49,329 bases of DNA, from contig NZ_BNBC01000063.1 in the NCBI RefSeq assembly GCF_014654675.1, positions 1 through 49,329 on the forward strand, written 5' to 3'. The notes under the pieces were generated by a model. It searched no databases, was not told where the DNA came from, and worked only from the letters and a program-made list of their open reading frames with translations. Shown here piece after piece: positions 26,517-34,759 of this stretch. Made by a program: the position numbers and the translations under genes. How positions within the stretch are numbered: position 1 is the first letter of the stretch; every line of letters starts with the position of its first letter. The stretch comes from Streptomyces spiralis (lineage in GTDB: Bacteria > Actinomycetota > Actinomycetes > Streptomycetales > Streptomycetaceae).

Positions 26517-27100
26517 GTCTGCCGGGGGCCGACGAACTGTTCCGTACGACAGGGGGGACGGCGCTCCAGGCGTCCACTCCCCGGCGCCAGCCGGGCGGCG
26601 AGGCCAGGGTGCCCGCCCCCTCGGGGGAGAGCGACCCGGCGGCTGCCGCGGCCGAGGACGCCCCGCAGTCGGTGCCCGCGCAGGGCGGCGACGGCGCGGG
26701 CGCGGAGCACGTGGCGGCCGACGCCGAACCGGCCGAGGCCGGAGAGTCCCGCAGCCGGGGCACGGCGGGCCCGGGGGAGCGCTCCACGCGGCGCCAGGCA
26801 GCGCAGGAGGGTCCCGCCGCGAACGGTTCCGCGAATGCCGCCGCCGCGCAGCCGCGCAAGCGCGGCCGGGCCGCGTCACGCCGGCCCAGCGGCCGGGAAC
26901 GGCACGACGAGAAGATCACGGTGTACGTGTCCGCCGAGGAACTGATGGACCTGGAGCACGCCCGCCTGGTGCTCCGGGGCGAGCACGGTCTCGCCGTCGA
27001 CCGCGGCCGGATCGTCCGGGAGGCGGTGGCGGTCGTCCTCGCCGACCTGGAGACCCGCGGGGACGCCAGCATCCTCGTGCGCCGGCTGCGCGGGCGGTAG
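26501..27100 (+). CDS. Ribbon-helix-helix-like protein with long disordered N-terminus
   Basis: 199 aa from GTG 26501 (GGGAGG 10 nt upstream); GTG 26513, overlapping the parA stop as GTGA, is the alternative. Residues ~1-130 are Ala/Gly/Glu/Pro-rich and disordered, ending in a basic patch (RKRGRAASRRPSGRERHD). Residues ~134-195 read as beta-alpha-alpha: KITVYVSAEELMDLEHARLV, then DRGRIVREAVAVVLADLE. That is the pattern of RHH DNA-binding folds (CopG/ParG-like). Tight coupling to the ParA-like ATPase suggests a partner role like plasmid ParG; this is inference. Confidence 0.75.
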   Translation: MSRRVSLPGADELFRTTGGTALQASTPRRQPGGEARVPAPSGESDPAAAAAEDAPQSVPAQGGDGAGAEHVAADAEPAEAGESRSRGTAGPGERSTRRQAAQEGPAANGSANAAAAQPRKRGRAASRRPSGRERHDEKITVYVSAEELMDLEHARLVLRGEHGLAVDRGRIVREAVAVVLADLETRGDASILVRRLRGR

Positions 27101-27118
27101 CGGTAGCCTGCGGGGGCC

Positions 27119-28144
27119 ATGACCTCGAACGACGTACCCGCTCCCGGCGCAGACGCCGGCCGTCGGCGTGCGTTGGGGCGGGGGCCGGGGGTGCCGCGAC
27201 CGGCTCCGCCGGTAGAACCGGTCGACCCGCCTCCTGCGGAGGTTCCGGACCCCGAGCCCCCGGCCGAGGTTCCCGCCGCACCGGAGGTTCCGGAGAAGAC
27301 ACCACCGGAGGTCCCGGAGGAGAACGGATCCTCCGACGGCGTCTTCAAGGTGCGGCTCTCCAACTTCGAGGGTCCCTTCGATCTGCTCCTCCAGTTGATC
27401 TCCAAGCACAAGCTGGACGTCACCGAGGTGGCGCTCTCCAAGGTCACCGACGAGTTCATGGCGCACATCCGGGCCATGGGGCCGGACTGGGACCTGGATC
27501 AGACCACCGAGTTCCTGGTGGTGGCGGCGACGCTGCTGGATCTGAAGGCGGCCCGGCTGCTGCCCGCAGCCGAGGTGGAGGACGAGGCCGACCTGGCGCT
27601 GCTGGAGGCCCGGGACCTGCTGTTCGCGCGGCTGCTGCAGTACCGCGCGTACAAACAGATCGCGGAGATCTTCAACGAGCGCATCGACGAGGAGGCCCGT
27701 CGATACCCCCGTACCGTCGGACTGGAACCCGAGCACGCCGAGCTGCTGCCCGAGGTCGTCATCAGCATCGGACCCGAGGGCTTCGCCAGGCTGGCGGTCA
27801 AGGCGATGCAGCCCAAGCCCAAGCCGCAGGTGTACGTCGACCACATCCACGCCCCGCTGGTCAGCGTGCGGGAGCAGGCCGGGATCGTGGTCGCGCGGCT
27901 GAAGGAGCTGGGCGAGGCCAGCTTCCGGGCGCTGGTGGAGGACACCGACGACACCCTCACCGTCGTGGCCCGCTTCCTCGCGCTGCTGGAGCTGTACCGG
28001 GAGAAGGCCGTCGCCCTGGAGCAGGAGGCGGCGCTCGGCGAGCTGATGGTGCGCTGGACCGGCGGGGACGAGGACGCGGCACCGATGGTCACCGACGAGT
28101 TCGACCGGCCGCCCGAGGAGCCCAAGGAGGAGAGGAAGCCGTGA
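27119..28144 (+). CDS. scpA: Condensin kleisin subunit ScpA
   Basis: 341 aa. After a ~70-residue Pro/Glu-rich extension comes the ScpA core: FKVRLSNFEGPFDLLLQLIS, KHKLDVTEVALSKVTDEFM and a C-terminal winged helix near ARFLALLELYREKAVALEQ. It bridges the SMC heads in the SMC-ScpAB complex for chromosome compaction and segregation. TAGCCT (27104-27109) lies 9 nt before the ATG, so a promoter internal to the parA operon is possible, with little or no leader. It overlaps scpB by 4 nt. Confidence 0.95.
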   Translation: MTSNDVPAPGADAGRRRALGRGPGVPRPAPPVEPVDPPPAEVPDPEPPAEVPAAPEVPEKTPPEVPEENGSSDGVFKVRLSNFEGPFDLLLQLISKHKLDVTEVALSKVTDEFMAHIRAMGPDWDLDQTTEFLVVAATLLDLKAARLLPAAEVEDEADLALLEARDLLFARLLQYRAYKQIAEIFNERIDEEARRYPRTVGLEPEHAELLPEVVISIGPEGFARLAVKAMQPKPKPQVYVDHIHAPLVSVREQAGIVVARLKELGEASFRALVEDTDDTLTVVARFLALLELYREKAVALEQEAALGELMVRWTGGDEDAAPMVTDEFDRPPEEPKEERKP

Positions 28145-28842
28145 GCGAGGACACCATTGAGGTTCCGGCAGGGCCGGGCACCGTCGCCGACCTGGACCTC
28201 AGGCCCGCCCTGGAGGCCGTCCTCATGGTCGTGGACGAACCCGCCACCGAGGACCATCTGGCCAAGATCCTCGAACGGCCGAAGCGGCAGATCGCGGACG
28301 CGCTGCGCGAGCTGGCCGACGAGTACACCGTGCAGGGACGCGGCTTCGAGCTGCGGTTCGTCGCGGGCGGCTGGCGCTTCTACACCCGGGCCGCGTACGC
28401 GTCCGCCGTCGAGCGGCTGGTCCTGGACGGCCAGACCGCCCGGCTCACCCAGGCCGCGCTGGAGACCCTGGCGGTGGTCGCCTACCGCCAGCCGGTCAGC
28501 CGCAGCCGGGTCTCCGCCGTGCGCGGAGTGAACTGCGACGGCGTGATGCGCACCCTGCTGCAGCGCGGGCTGGTCGAGGAGGCGGGCACGGAACCCGAAA
28601 CAGGTGCGATCCTGTACAGGACGACGAACTACTTCCTGGAGCGGATGGGCCTGCGCGGTCTGGACGAGCTCCCGGAGCTCGCGCCCTTCCTCCCGGAGGC
28701 GGACGCGATCGAGGCCGAGACGCAGGAAGGCGTGCCGTCGTTCGACCCGGACGCCCCGGACCCGGACGACGGTCCCGGGACGCGTACGACCGACACGACG
28801 ACGACCTACACGACGACTGACACGACGACGACGGAACTTTGA
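28141..28842 (+). CDS. scpB: Condensin subunit ScpB
   Basis: 233 aa. The GTG overlaps the scpA stop. Two winged-helix domains are visible (LRPALEAVLMVVDEPATEDH, then QAALETLAVVAYRQPVSRSR). It binds ScpA and modulates SMC. The last ~50 residues are an acidic linker and a Thr/Asp tail rich in ACG/ACC codons (28781-28840), a low-complexity end not seen in most ScpB. Its TGA shares one base with the ATG of the next gene. Confidence 0.95.
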   Translation: MSEDTIEVPAGPGTVADLDLRPALEAVLMVVDEPATEDHLAKILERPKRQIADALRELADEYTVQGRGFELRFVAGGWRFYTRAAYASAVERLVLDGQTARLTQAALETLAVVAYRQPVSRSRVSAVRGVNCDGVMRTLLQRGLVEEAGTEPETGAILYRTTNYFLERMGLRGLDELPELAPFLPEADAIEAETQEGVPSFDPDAPDPDDGPGTRTTDTTTTYTTTDTTTTEL

Positions 28843-29909
28843 TGCGAAGCAGCGGCAGCGGCAAGAGCGGCGGGCGCGGTAACTACCGCGGTGCCGGCAA
28901 CGACAGGGACCAGAAGCAGGGGCAGGGCCGCCCCCGCAAGCCCCGCCCCGAGGAGCGCCGCTACGACGTCGGCCCCGGCGCCACCAAGGACGGCCCGAAG
29001 TCGGGGCGCGGCGGCGCGGCCCGCGGCGGCGCCAAGGGCGGCCCCAAGCAGCCCCAGCAGGGCGGTCGCGGGCGTACGGCCCCCGCGCGCTCCCGCGAGT
29101 ACGAGGCGCGCGCCGAGGAGCGCAACCGCGAGCGGTACGCCGGCAAGAAGGACATCAAGCTGCCGAAGACCTTCCCGGGCGCCGAGCAGGAGGGCGAGCG
29201 GCTGCAGAAGGTCCTCGCGCGCGCCGGCTACGGCTCCCGGCGTGCCTGCGAGGAGCTGATCGAGCAGGCCCGGGTCGAGGTCAACGGCGAGATCGTCCTG
29301 GAGCAGGGCCGCCGCGTCGACCCGGAGAAGGACGAGGTCAAGGTCGACGGCCTGACGGTCGCCACGCAGTCGTACCAGTTCTTCTCGCTGAACAAGCCCG
29401 CGGGCGTCGTCTCCACGATGGAGGACCCCGAGGGCCGGCAGTGCCTCGGCGACTACGTCACGAACCGCGAGACGCGGCTCTTCCACGTCGGCCGGCTCGA
29501 CACCGAGACCGAGGGCGTCATCCTGCTCACCAACCACGGCGAGCTGGCGCACCGCCTGACCCACCCCAGGTACGGCGTGAAGAAGACCTATCTCGCCGCC
29601 ATCGTCGGCCCGATCCCGCGCGACCTGGGCAAGCGCCTGAAGGACGGCATCCAGCTGGAGGACGGCTACGCCCGCGCGGACCACTTCCGGGTCGTCGAGC
29701 AGACCGGCAAGAACTACCTGGTCGAGGTCACCCTCCACGAGGGCCGCAAGCACATCGTCCGCCGCATGCTCGCGGAGGCCGGCTTCCCGGTCGACAAGTT
29801 GGTCCGCACCGCCTTCGGCCCGATCACCCTCGGCGACCAGAAGTCCGGCTGGCTCCGCCGCCTGTCCAACACCGAGGTCGGCATGCTGATGAAGGAGGTC
29901 GACCTCTAG
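28842..29909 (+). CDS. 23S/16S rRNA pseudouridine synthase (RluB/RsuA family)
   Basis: 355 aa. ATG 28842 overlaps the scpB stop (TGATG). A ~100-residue Arg/Gly/Lys-rich basic N-terminus probably contacts RNA. An S4 domain (RLQKVLARAGYGSRRACEEL) and a synthase domain follow; the catalytic Asp lies in VGRLDTETEGVILLTN, and HEGRKHIVRRML is typical. It isomerises a specific rRNA uridine. The ParA-ScpA-ScpB-Rsu-Cmk-Der order is widely conserved in actinobacteria; here the NAD/ADP-ribose and aromatic genes have been inserted before cmk. Confidence 0.95.
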   Translation: MRSSGSGKSGGRGNYRGAGNDRDQKQGQGRPRKPRPEERRYDVGPGATKDGPKSGRGGAARGGAKGGPKQPQQGGRGRTAPARSREYEARAEERNRERYAGKKDIKLPKTFPGAEQEGERLQKVLARAGYGSRRACEELIEQARVEVNGEIVLEQGRRVDPEKDEVKVDGLTVATQSYQFFSLNKPAGVVSTMEDPEGRQCLGDYVTNRETRLFHVGRLDTETEGVILLTNHGELAHRLTHPRYGVKKTYLAAIVGPIPRDLGKRLKDGIQLEDGYARADHFRVVEQTGKNYLVEVTLHEGRKHIVRRMLAEAGFPVDKLVRTAFGPITLGDQKSGWLRRLSNTEVGMLMKEVDL

Positions 29910-29968
29910 GAGGCCGTCGGGAGTCCGCTCCAAGAGGCGGTCCGAGGGGCCGCCCAGGGCTTGTGACC

Positions 29969-30019
29969 CGCACCCACCCCCTTTTATAGTCGAGATGACT
30001 CTAAAAGGGGGTGGGTGCG
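29969..30019. promoter_or_regulatory. Large palindrome in front of nrtR
   Basis: Two 23-base arms (29969-29991 and 29997-30019) are reverse complements with a single mismatch, separated by GAGAT. The core is TATAGTC-GAGAT-GACTCTA and the outer part is CACCCACCCCC / GGGGGTGGGTG. The right arm contains the G-rich Shine-Dalgarno of the next gene. It may act as an autoregulatory operator, as an RNA hairpin hiding the ribosome site, or as a terminator of the upstream operon. Confidence 0.75.
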
Positions 30020-30022
30020 CGC

Positions 30023-30742
30023 ATGCAGGGCTACGACAAGTACGCCTTCGAACCCTTCGCCGTCACCGTCGACCTCGCCGTCCTCACCATCCGCGCGGGC
30101 GCCCTGCACGTGCTGCTCGTCGAGCGCGGGCAGGAGCCGTACGCCGGACACTGGGCGCTGCCCGGCGGTTTCGTGCTGCCGGACGAGTCCGCGGAGACGG
30201 CCGCGCGGCGCGAACTCGCCGAGGAGACCGGGCTGTCGGACGTCTCCGGACTCCACCTGGAGCAGCTGCGCACCTACAGCGAGCCCGGCCGCGACCCCCG
30301 GATGCGGGTCGTGTCGGTGGCGTTCACCGCGCTGCTGCCCGACGCGCCCGAACCACGTGGCGGCGGCGACGCGGCCGAGGCCCGCTGGCTGCCGTACGAC
30401 TCCGCGGGGCCGCTCGCCTTCGACCACGACCGGATCCTCGCCGACGCCCACGACCGGATCGGCGCCCAGCTGGAGAACAGCTGCCTGGCCACCGCGTTCT
30501 GCCCGCCCGAGTTCACCCTCGGCGAGCTGCAACAGGTCTACGAGACCGTCTGGGGCATCGCACTCGACCGCCCCAACTTCCGCCGCAAGGTCCTCGCCAG
30601 CCCCGGCTTCGTCGAGCCGGTCCCGGGCGCCGCCCGTCTCACCGGCGGCCGCGGCAAACCGGCCGCGCTCTACCGAGCGGGCACCGCCACCGCCCTCCAG
30701 CCGCCCCTGCTCCGCCCTTCCCGGGAAGGACGCCCCGAATGA
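30023..30742 (+). CDS. nrtR: NrtR-type Nudix transcriptional regulator
   Basis: 239 aa from ATG 30023; GTG 30011 would add four residues but lies in the palindrome. The N-terminal Nudix domain (FAVTVDLAVLTIRAGALHVL) has an intact Nudix box in GFVLPDESAETAARREL and AEETGL, so pyrophosphatase activity may be retained, unlike many NrtR regulators. The C-terminal winged helix (PEFTLGELQQVYETVWG, then RPNFRRKVLASPGFVEP) is characteristic of NrtR, which senses ADP-ribose/NAD metabolites and controls NAD genes. It overlaps the ADP-ribosylglycohydrolase gene by 4 nt. Regulation from the preceding palindrome is inferred. Confidence 0.88.
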   Translation: MQGYDKYAFEPFAVTVDLAVLTIRAGALHVLLVERGQEPYAGHWALPGGFVLPDESAETAARRELAEETGLSDVSGLHLEQLRTYSEPGRDPRMRVVSVAFTALLPDAPEPRGGGDAAEARWLPYDSAGPLAFDHDRILADAHDRIGAQLENSCLATAFCPPEFTLGELQQVYETVWGIALDRPNFRRKVLASPGFVEPVPGAARLTGGRGKPAALYRAGTATALQPPLLRPSREGRPE

Positions 30743-31764
30743 CGACCACCACGACCGTCCGCAAGCGCGCCGCCACCGGGGCCCTGGTGGGCCTGGCCCT
30801 CGGCGACGCGCTCGGTTTTCCGACCGAGTTCAACGACGTCCCCTCGATCCTCGCCAAGTGCGGGCCCTGGCGCGAGATGGAGCTGCCGCGGCCGGCGATC
30901 GTCACCGACGACACGCAGATGACGCTGGCGCTGGGGCGCGGGCTCCGGACGGCCATGGACCGGGGGCTGCTCACACCGAAGCGGCTGGAGCGGCCGGTGC
31001 GCGAGGAGTTCGTGGACTGGTACCGGTCACCGCAGAACAACCGGGCGCCCGGCCGCACCTGCATGGTCGCCTGCAGCCTCCTGAAGTCGGAACGCCGGCC
31101 CTGGCAGGAGGCCAGCCAGGTCGGCTCCAAGGGCTGCGGGGCCAACATGCGCGTGGCGCCCCTCGGGCTCGTCCCCGGGCTGAGCGACGAACAGCGGGCC
31201 GGCGCCGCACAGCTGCAGGCCGCGCTCACCCACGGCCACCCGACGGCGCTGGCCGCCTCCGACCTCACGGCGCACGCCGTACGTCTGCTCGCCCGGGGCA
31301 CCGAGCCCACGGGACTGGTCGGGCTGTTGCGCTCGTACGCGTACGACAACCGCACCCGCTACCACCACCAGTGGCTCGGCGACCTGTGGACCCGCGCCCA
31401 GGACCCGACACCGGAACACTTCATCGCGCGCGGCTGGGACGAGTGCCTGGACGTTCTCGGCCGGCTGCGGGACGCCGTGCGCACCGTCTCGCCGGAGACC
31501 GACCCGTGCCTGGCCACCGGCGCGGGCTGGGTCGCCGAGGAAGCCCTGGCGACCAGGCTGCTGTGCTTCCTGCTCTTCGTCGACGACCCGCTCACGGCGC
31601 TGCGCCGGGCCGCCTGCACCTCCGGCGACTCCGACTCGATCGCCTGTCTGACGGGCGCCTTCGCGGGAGCCCACCTCGGCGCCGATGCCTGGCCGGCCGC
31701 ATGGGCGGACCGGATCGAGTACCGGACCGACCTGCTGTCGCTCGGGGCCCTCTGGGACGCCTGA
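30739..31764 (+). CDS. ADP-ribosylglycohydrolase (DraG/ARH) family protein
   Basis: 341 aa. ATG 30739 overlaps the nrtR stop, with GGAAGGA upstream. The metal-binding motifs are in place: GLALGDALGFPTEF at the N-terminus, DDTQMTLALGRGL, and near the C-terminus SGDSDSIACLTGAFAGAHLG. The family removes ADP-ribose from proteins or small molecules, releasing free ADP-ribose, a natural substrate or ligand for the Nudix protein encoded just before it. The target (protein, RNA end or metabolite) is unknown. Confidence 0.9.
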   Translation: MTTTTTVRKRAATGALVGLALGDALGFPTEFNDVPSILAKCGPWREMELPRPAIVTDDTQMTLALGRGLRTAMDRGLLTPKRLERPVREEFVDWYRSPQNNRAPGRTCMVACSLLKSERRPWQEASQVGSKGCGANMRVAPLGLVPGLSDEQRAGAAQLQAALTHGHPTALAASDLTAHAVRLLARGTEPTGLVGLLRSYAYDNRTRYHHQWLGDLWTRAQDPTPEHFIARGWDECLDVLGRLRDAVRTVSPETDPCLATGAGWVAEEALATRLLCFLLFVDDPLTALRRAACTSGDSDSIACLTGAFAGAHLGADAWPAAWADRIEYRTDLLSLGALWDA

Positions 31765-31777
31765 CCGAGCCACCGCT

Positions 31778-32503
31778 CTACGCGTCGCGGGTACTGCTCA
31801 CGGGCGTCCTCGGGAGTGCCGAGGCGCGGCGGACGCGGATGAGGAAGTCCTCGACGCACCGGCGGTCCGGTTCCTCGGGGAGGGGGGTGCGGTGGGTGGC
31901 CTGTTCGGTCTCGGTGGCCAGGCGGGCCATCCAGGACTCCACCTCGGACCAGGGGACCTCGCCGCGCTTCACCGCCAGCAGGGGCTCCCGCTGGTCGCCG
32001 ACGTCGAGGGTCAGCTCGCCGGTGCGCAGCAGGTCACGGGCGCTCGTCAGGAGGCGGAGCAGGTGCATGGCGTGCTTCCAGCGCGGGGCGCCGTGGGTGC
32101 GCAGGTCGGCGTCGAGCTTGCGGCGCTGGCCGAGGGCGTAGCCGGTGAAGGTGGCATGGACCCGGCGGGAGAGGAACGTCCGGCGCAGGGCGAGGAGTTC
32201 GCGACCGGTGTCGTCGGCGTACTCCACGAGCGGGGAGTGCAGGCACTCCAGGATGTTCGGGTTCCCGCGCAGCGCCAGTTCGCAGAAGCGTTCCAGCTCC
32301 CAGCTGAACTGTTCGGACAGGGGTCCGTCCACATGCGTCGGCGGCTTGTCGAACCGCCAGAACAGCTCGGTGGGGGCGACGAAGACGCCCCGGCGGTCCG
32401 TGTCGCTGCCGTCCGTCGCCAGCCCGAAGGCCCGTGAGCCCATGACACAGGCGAAGATCGTGTGATCGCGTACCAGGCGGTGGCCGGGGTCCTCGGGCTG
32501 CAT
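31778..32503 (-). CDS. RlaP-like predicted nucleotidyltransferase
   Basis: 241 aa. The N-terminal nucleotidyltransferase motif is GSRAFGLATDGSDTDRRGVF (G-S, then D-x-D), followed by a helical region with NPNILECLHSP and GYALGQRRKL typical of the YcgL/RlaP group. RlaP means RNA-ligase-associated polymerase-beta-like. The substrate is unknown; some relatives occur with RNA-repair genes. It is convergent with the ADP-ribosylglycohydrolase gene, with 13 nt between stops, so co-regulation is not shown. The ATG at 32503 is the only good start. Confidence 0.85.
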   Translation of the reverse strand: MQPEDPGHRLVRDHTIFACVMGSRAFGLATDGSDTDRRGVFVAPTELFWRFDKPPTHVDGPLSEQFSWELERFCELALRGNPNILECLHSPLVEYADDTGRELLALRRTFLSRRVHATFTGYALGQRRKLDADLRTHGAPRWKHAMHLLRLLTSARDLLRTGELTLDVGDQREPLLAVKRGEVPWSEVESWMARLATETEQATHRTPLPEEPDRRCVEDFLIRVRRASALPRTPVSSTRDA

Positions 32504-32525
32504 GCCCGGGAGGGTACGCGGATCC

Positions 32526-33014
32526 TCACGTCAGACGGATCGAATTTCCGTGCACCTCGATCTTCCGGGCGGCCAGCGGCCGGGTCGCCGGGCCGCCGGC
32601 CACCGAGCCGTCGGTGATGCGGAAACGGCTGCCGTGGCAGGGGCAGTCGATGGTGCCCTCCGCGACCTTGGCGACCGTGCAGCCCTGGTGGGTGCAGACC
32701 GCCGAGAAGGCCTTGAACCGGCCCTTCGCCGGCTGGGTGACCACCACCTTCTGCTCCGCGAAGACCTTGCCGCCGCCCACCGGGATGTCACTGGTGCTCG
32801 TCAGGTCCTGCGCCACTTCGGAGGCGCTGAGGGAGGCGTCGGCCTCGGGGTGGGAGGAAGGGGACGCCTCGGCCTGGGCGGGGGGAGTGGTCTCGGCCGC
32901 CGGGGACGCGTCCGTGGAGTTCTCGGTTCCGCTGCCCGTGGTGCCGCACCCCGTGGCCGTGAGTGCCGCCGCACCCGTGGCGAGAACCGTGCGCCGCGTC
33001 GAGCCGTGGGTCAT
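32526..33014 (-). CDS. Exported Rieske [2Fe-2S] lipoprotein
   Basis: 162 aa from ATG 33014, with GGAG upstream. The N-terminus STRRTVLATGAAALTATGC combines a twin-arginine motif with a lipobox ending at Cys23, so it is probably a Tat-exported lipoprotein. A Ser/Ala/Pro/Glu linker follows (24-75). The Rieske domain has CTHQGC (Cys107, His109) and CPCHGSRF (Cys124, His127), with Cys112 and Cys126 as the probable disulfide. It would be a small extracytoplasmic electron carrier; the partner is unknown. It lies 22 bp from the nucleotidyltransferase gene on the same strand. Confidence 0.92.
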   Translation of the reverse strand: MTHGSTRRTVLATGAAALTATGCGTTGSGTENSTDASPAAETTPPAQAEASPSSHPEADASLSASEVAQDLTSTSDIPVGGGKVFAEQKVVVTQPAKGRFKAFSAVCTHQGCTVAKVAEGTIDCPCHGSRFRITDGSVAGGPATRPLAARKIEVHGNSIRLT

Positions 33015-33314
33015 GGGATCACTCCAGGGGTTGCCGAGGAAGGGGATGGGAGAGGCGGCGAGCTCCGGGGCGGAGCAAGCAAGAGCATCTTCGCATCGAA
33101 GAGCATCAAGACGAAGCAAATCGGGGGTGAGTGCTGTAAAAGGTGTTTTTCTGTGCGTACTCGTCATCGCTGATTGGTGCCGTCCACTGCCTCCCCGTCT
33201 CAGTGAGCGAGCGGTCGCACGCCCCTCGTACGTGCTCTGACTAGGCTGGACGCCCGAGAAGCGACACACACGTCGACAGCGAGACAGATCAGCACGTCAG
33301 CGAGGAGCAGCGCC
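33015..33314. other. Divergent intergenic region, Rieske gene / chorismate mutase gene
   Basis: 300 bp, noticeably lower in GC around 33085-33160 (TGCTGTAAAAGGTGTTTTTC). CTTCG-CAT-CGAAG at 33089-33101 forms a short foldback. TAGGCT at 33242-33247 is a likely -10 for the chorismate mutase gene, with a ~65-nt leader. No gene is seen. Confidence 0.45.
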
Positions 33315-33677
33315 GTGGCGGTACGAGCGGTCCGGGGGGCCGTCCAGCTGGAACGGGACGAGGCCGGACACATGAGCGAGCAGGTCGAGGCCCTGCTCAC
33401 CGCCGTCCTGGAGCGGAACGGCCTGACCACCGACGACCTGATCAGCATCTGGTTCACCGCCACGCCCGACCTGCACAGCGACTTCCCGGCGGCCGCCGCC
33501 CGCAGGCTCGGCATCGTCGACGTACCGCTGATCTGCGCGCAGGAGCTGGACATCGAGGGCGCGATGCCCCGCGTCGTCCGCATCCTCGCGCACATCGAGT
33601 CCGACAAGCCGCGCGCCGAGATCGCCCATGTCTACCTCGGTGCGGCTGCCGCCCTGCGCAAGGACATCGCCCAATGA
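33315..33677 (+). CDS. aroH: Chorismate mutase (AroH type)
   Basis: 120 aa, the size of the Bacillus-type monofunctional AroH. GTG 33315 has GAGGAG 8 nt upstream. Typical segments are VRAVRGAVQLERDEAGHM, LISIWFTATPDLHSDFPA, VPLICAQELDIEGAMPRVVR and a C-terminal HVYLGAAAALRKD. It converts chorismate to prephenate, the substrate of the next enzyme, to which it is coupled by a 4-nt overlap. Confidence 0.95.
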   Translation: MAVRAVRGAVQLERDEAGHMSEQVEALLTAVLERNGLTTDDLISIWFTATPDLHSDFPAAAARRLGIVDVPLICAQELDIEGAMPRVVRILAHIESDKPRAEIAHVYLGAAAALRKDIAQ

Positions 33678-34759
33678 GGACCGCACTTGTCATCGGAACC
33701 GGGCTCATCGGCACCTCCGCCGCCCTGGCCCTGGTCCAGCGCGGCGTGACCGTGCACCTGGCCGACCACGACCCGCAGCAGGCCCGTACGGCCGCGGCAC
33801 TGGGCGCGGGCACGGACGAGGCCCCGGACGGGCCCGTCGACCTCGCCATCGTGGCCGCCCCGCCGGCGCACGTGGCCGGGGTGCTCGCCGACGCCATGCG
33901 CCGGGAGGCGGCCCGCGGCTATGTGGACGTGGCCAGCGTCAAGGGCGGCCCGCGCCGTGAGCTGGAGTCGCTCGGCCTGGACCTGGACCGCTACATCGGC
34001 ACCCATCCCATGTCGGGCCGCGAGAAGTCCGGGCCGCTGGCCGCGACCGGCGACCTCTTCGAGGGCCGCCCGTGGGTGCTCACCCCCACCCGGGACACCG
34101 ACACCGAGGTGCTGAACCTCGCCCTGGAGCTGGTCTCGCACTGCCGTGCGGTCCCGGTCGTCATGGACGCCGACGCCCACGACCGTGCCGTGGCCCTGGT
34201 CTCCCACATGCCCCACCTGGTCTCCAGCGTGGTCGCCGCGCGCCTGGAGCACGCCGAGGAGTCGGCCGTAAGGCTGTGCGGACAGGGCATCCGGGACGTG
34301 ACCCGGATCGCCGCGTCCGACCCGCGGATGTGGATCGACATCCTGTCCGCCAACCCGGGGCCGGTCGCCGACCTCCTCTCCGACGTCGCCACCGACCTGG
34401 ACGAGGCGGTGCGCGCCCTGCGCGCGCTGCAGTCCTCCGACGAGTCCAAGCGCCGCGAGGGCAGCGTGGGCATCGAGGACGTGCTGCGGCGGGGCAACGC
34501 GGGCCAGGTCCGCGTCCCCGGCAAGCACGGCTCCGCGCCGCGGACGTACGAGGTCGTCGCCGTCCTCATCGACGACCAGCCCGGCCAGCTGGCCCGGATC
34601 TTCGCGGACGCGGGGATGGCCGGCGTCAACATCGAGGACGTCCGCATCGAGCACGCGACCGGCCAGCAGGCGGGCCTGGTCCAACTGATGGTCGAACCGA
34701 AGGCGGCCCCGGTCCTCACTGCCGCCCTGCGCGAGCGAGGCTGGGCCATCCGCCAGTAG
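33674..34759 (+). CDS. tyrA: Prephenate dehydrogenase
   Basis: 361 aa. ATG 33674 overlaps the aroH stop. The NAD-binding loop is VIGTGLIGTSAALAL, the catalytic region contains GTHPMSGREKSG, and a C-terminal ACT domain (~290-361, VVAVLIDDQPGQLARIFADA) probably gives tyrosine feedback. It makes 4-hydroxyphenylpyruvate for tyrosine. With the chorismate mutase it forms a two-gene tyrosine branch. Confidence 0.95.
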   Translation: MRTALVIGTGLIGTSAALALVQRGVTVHLADHDPQQARTAAALGAGTDEAPDGPVDLAIVAAPPAHVAGVLADAMRREAARGYVDVASVKGGPRRELESLGLDLDRYIGTHPMSGREKSGPLAATGDLFEGRPWVLTPTRDTDTEVLNLALELVSHCRAVPVVMDADAHDRAVALVSHMPHLVSSVVAARLEHAEESAVRLCGQGIRDVTRIAASDPRMWIDILSANPGPVADLLSDVATDLDEAVRALRALQSSDESKRREGSVGIEDVLRRGNAGQVRVPGKHGSAPRTYEVVAVLIDDQPGQLARIFADAGMAGVNIEDVRIEHATGQQAGLVQLMVEPKAAPVLTAALRERGWAIRQ

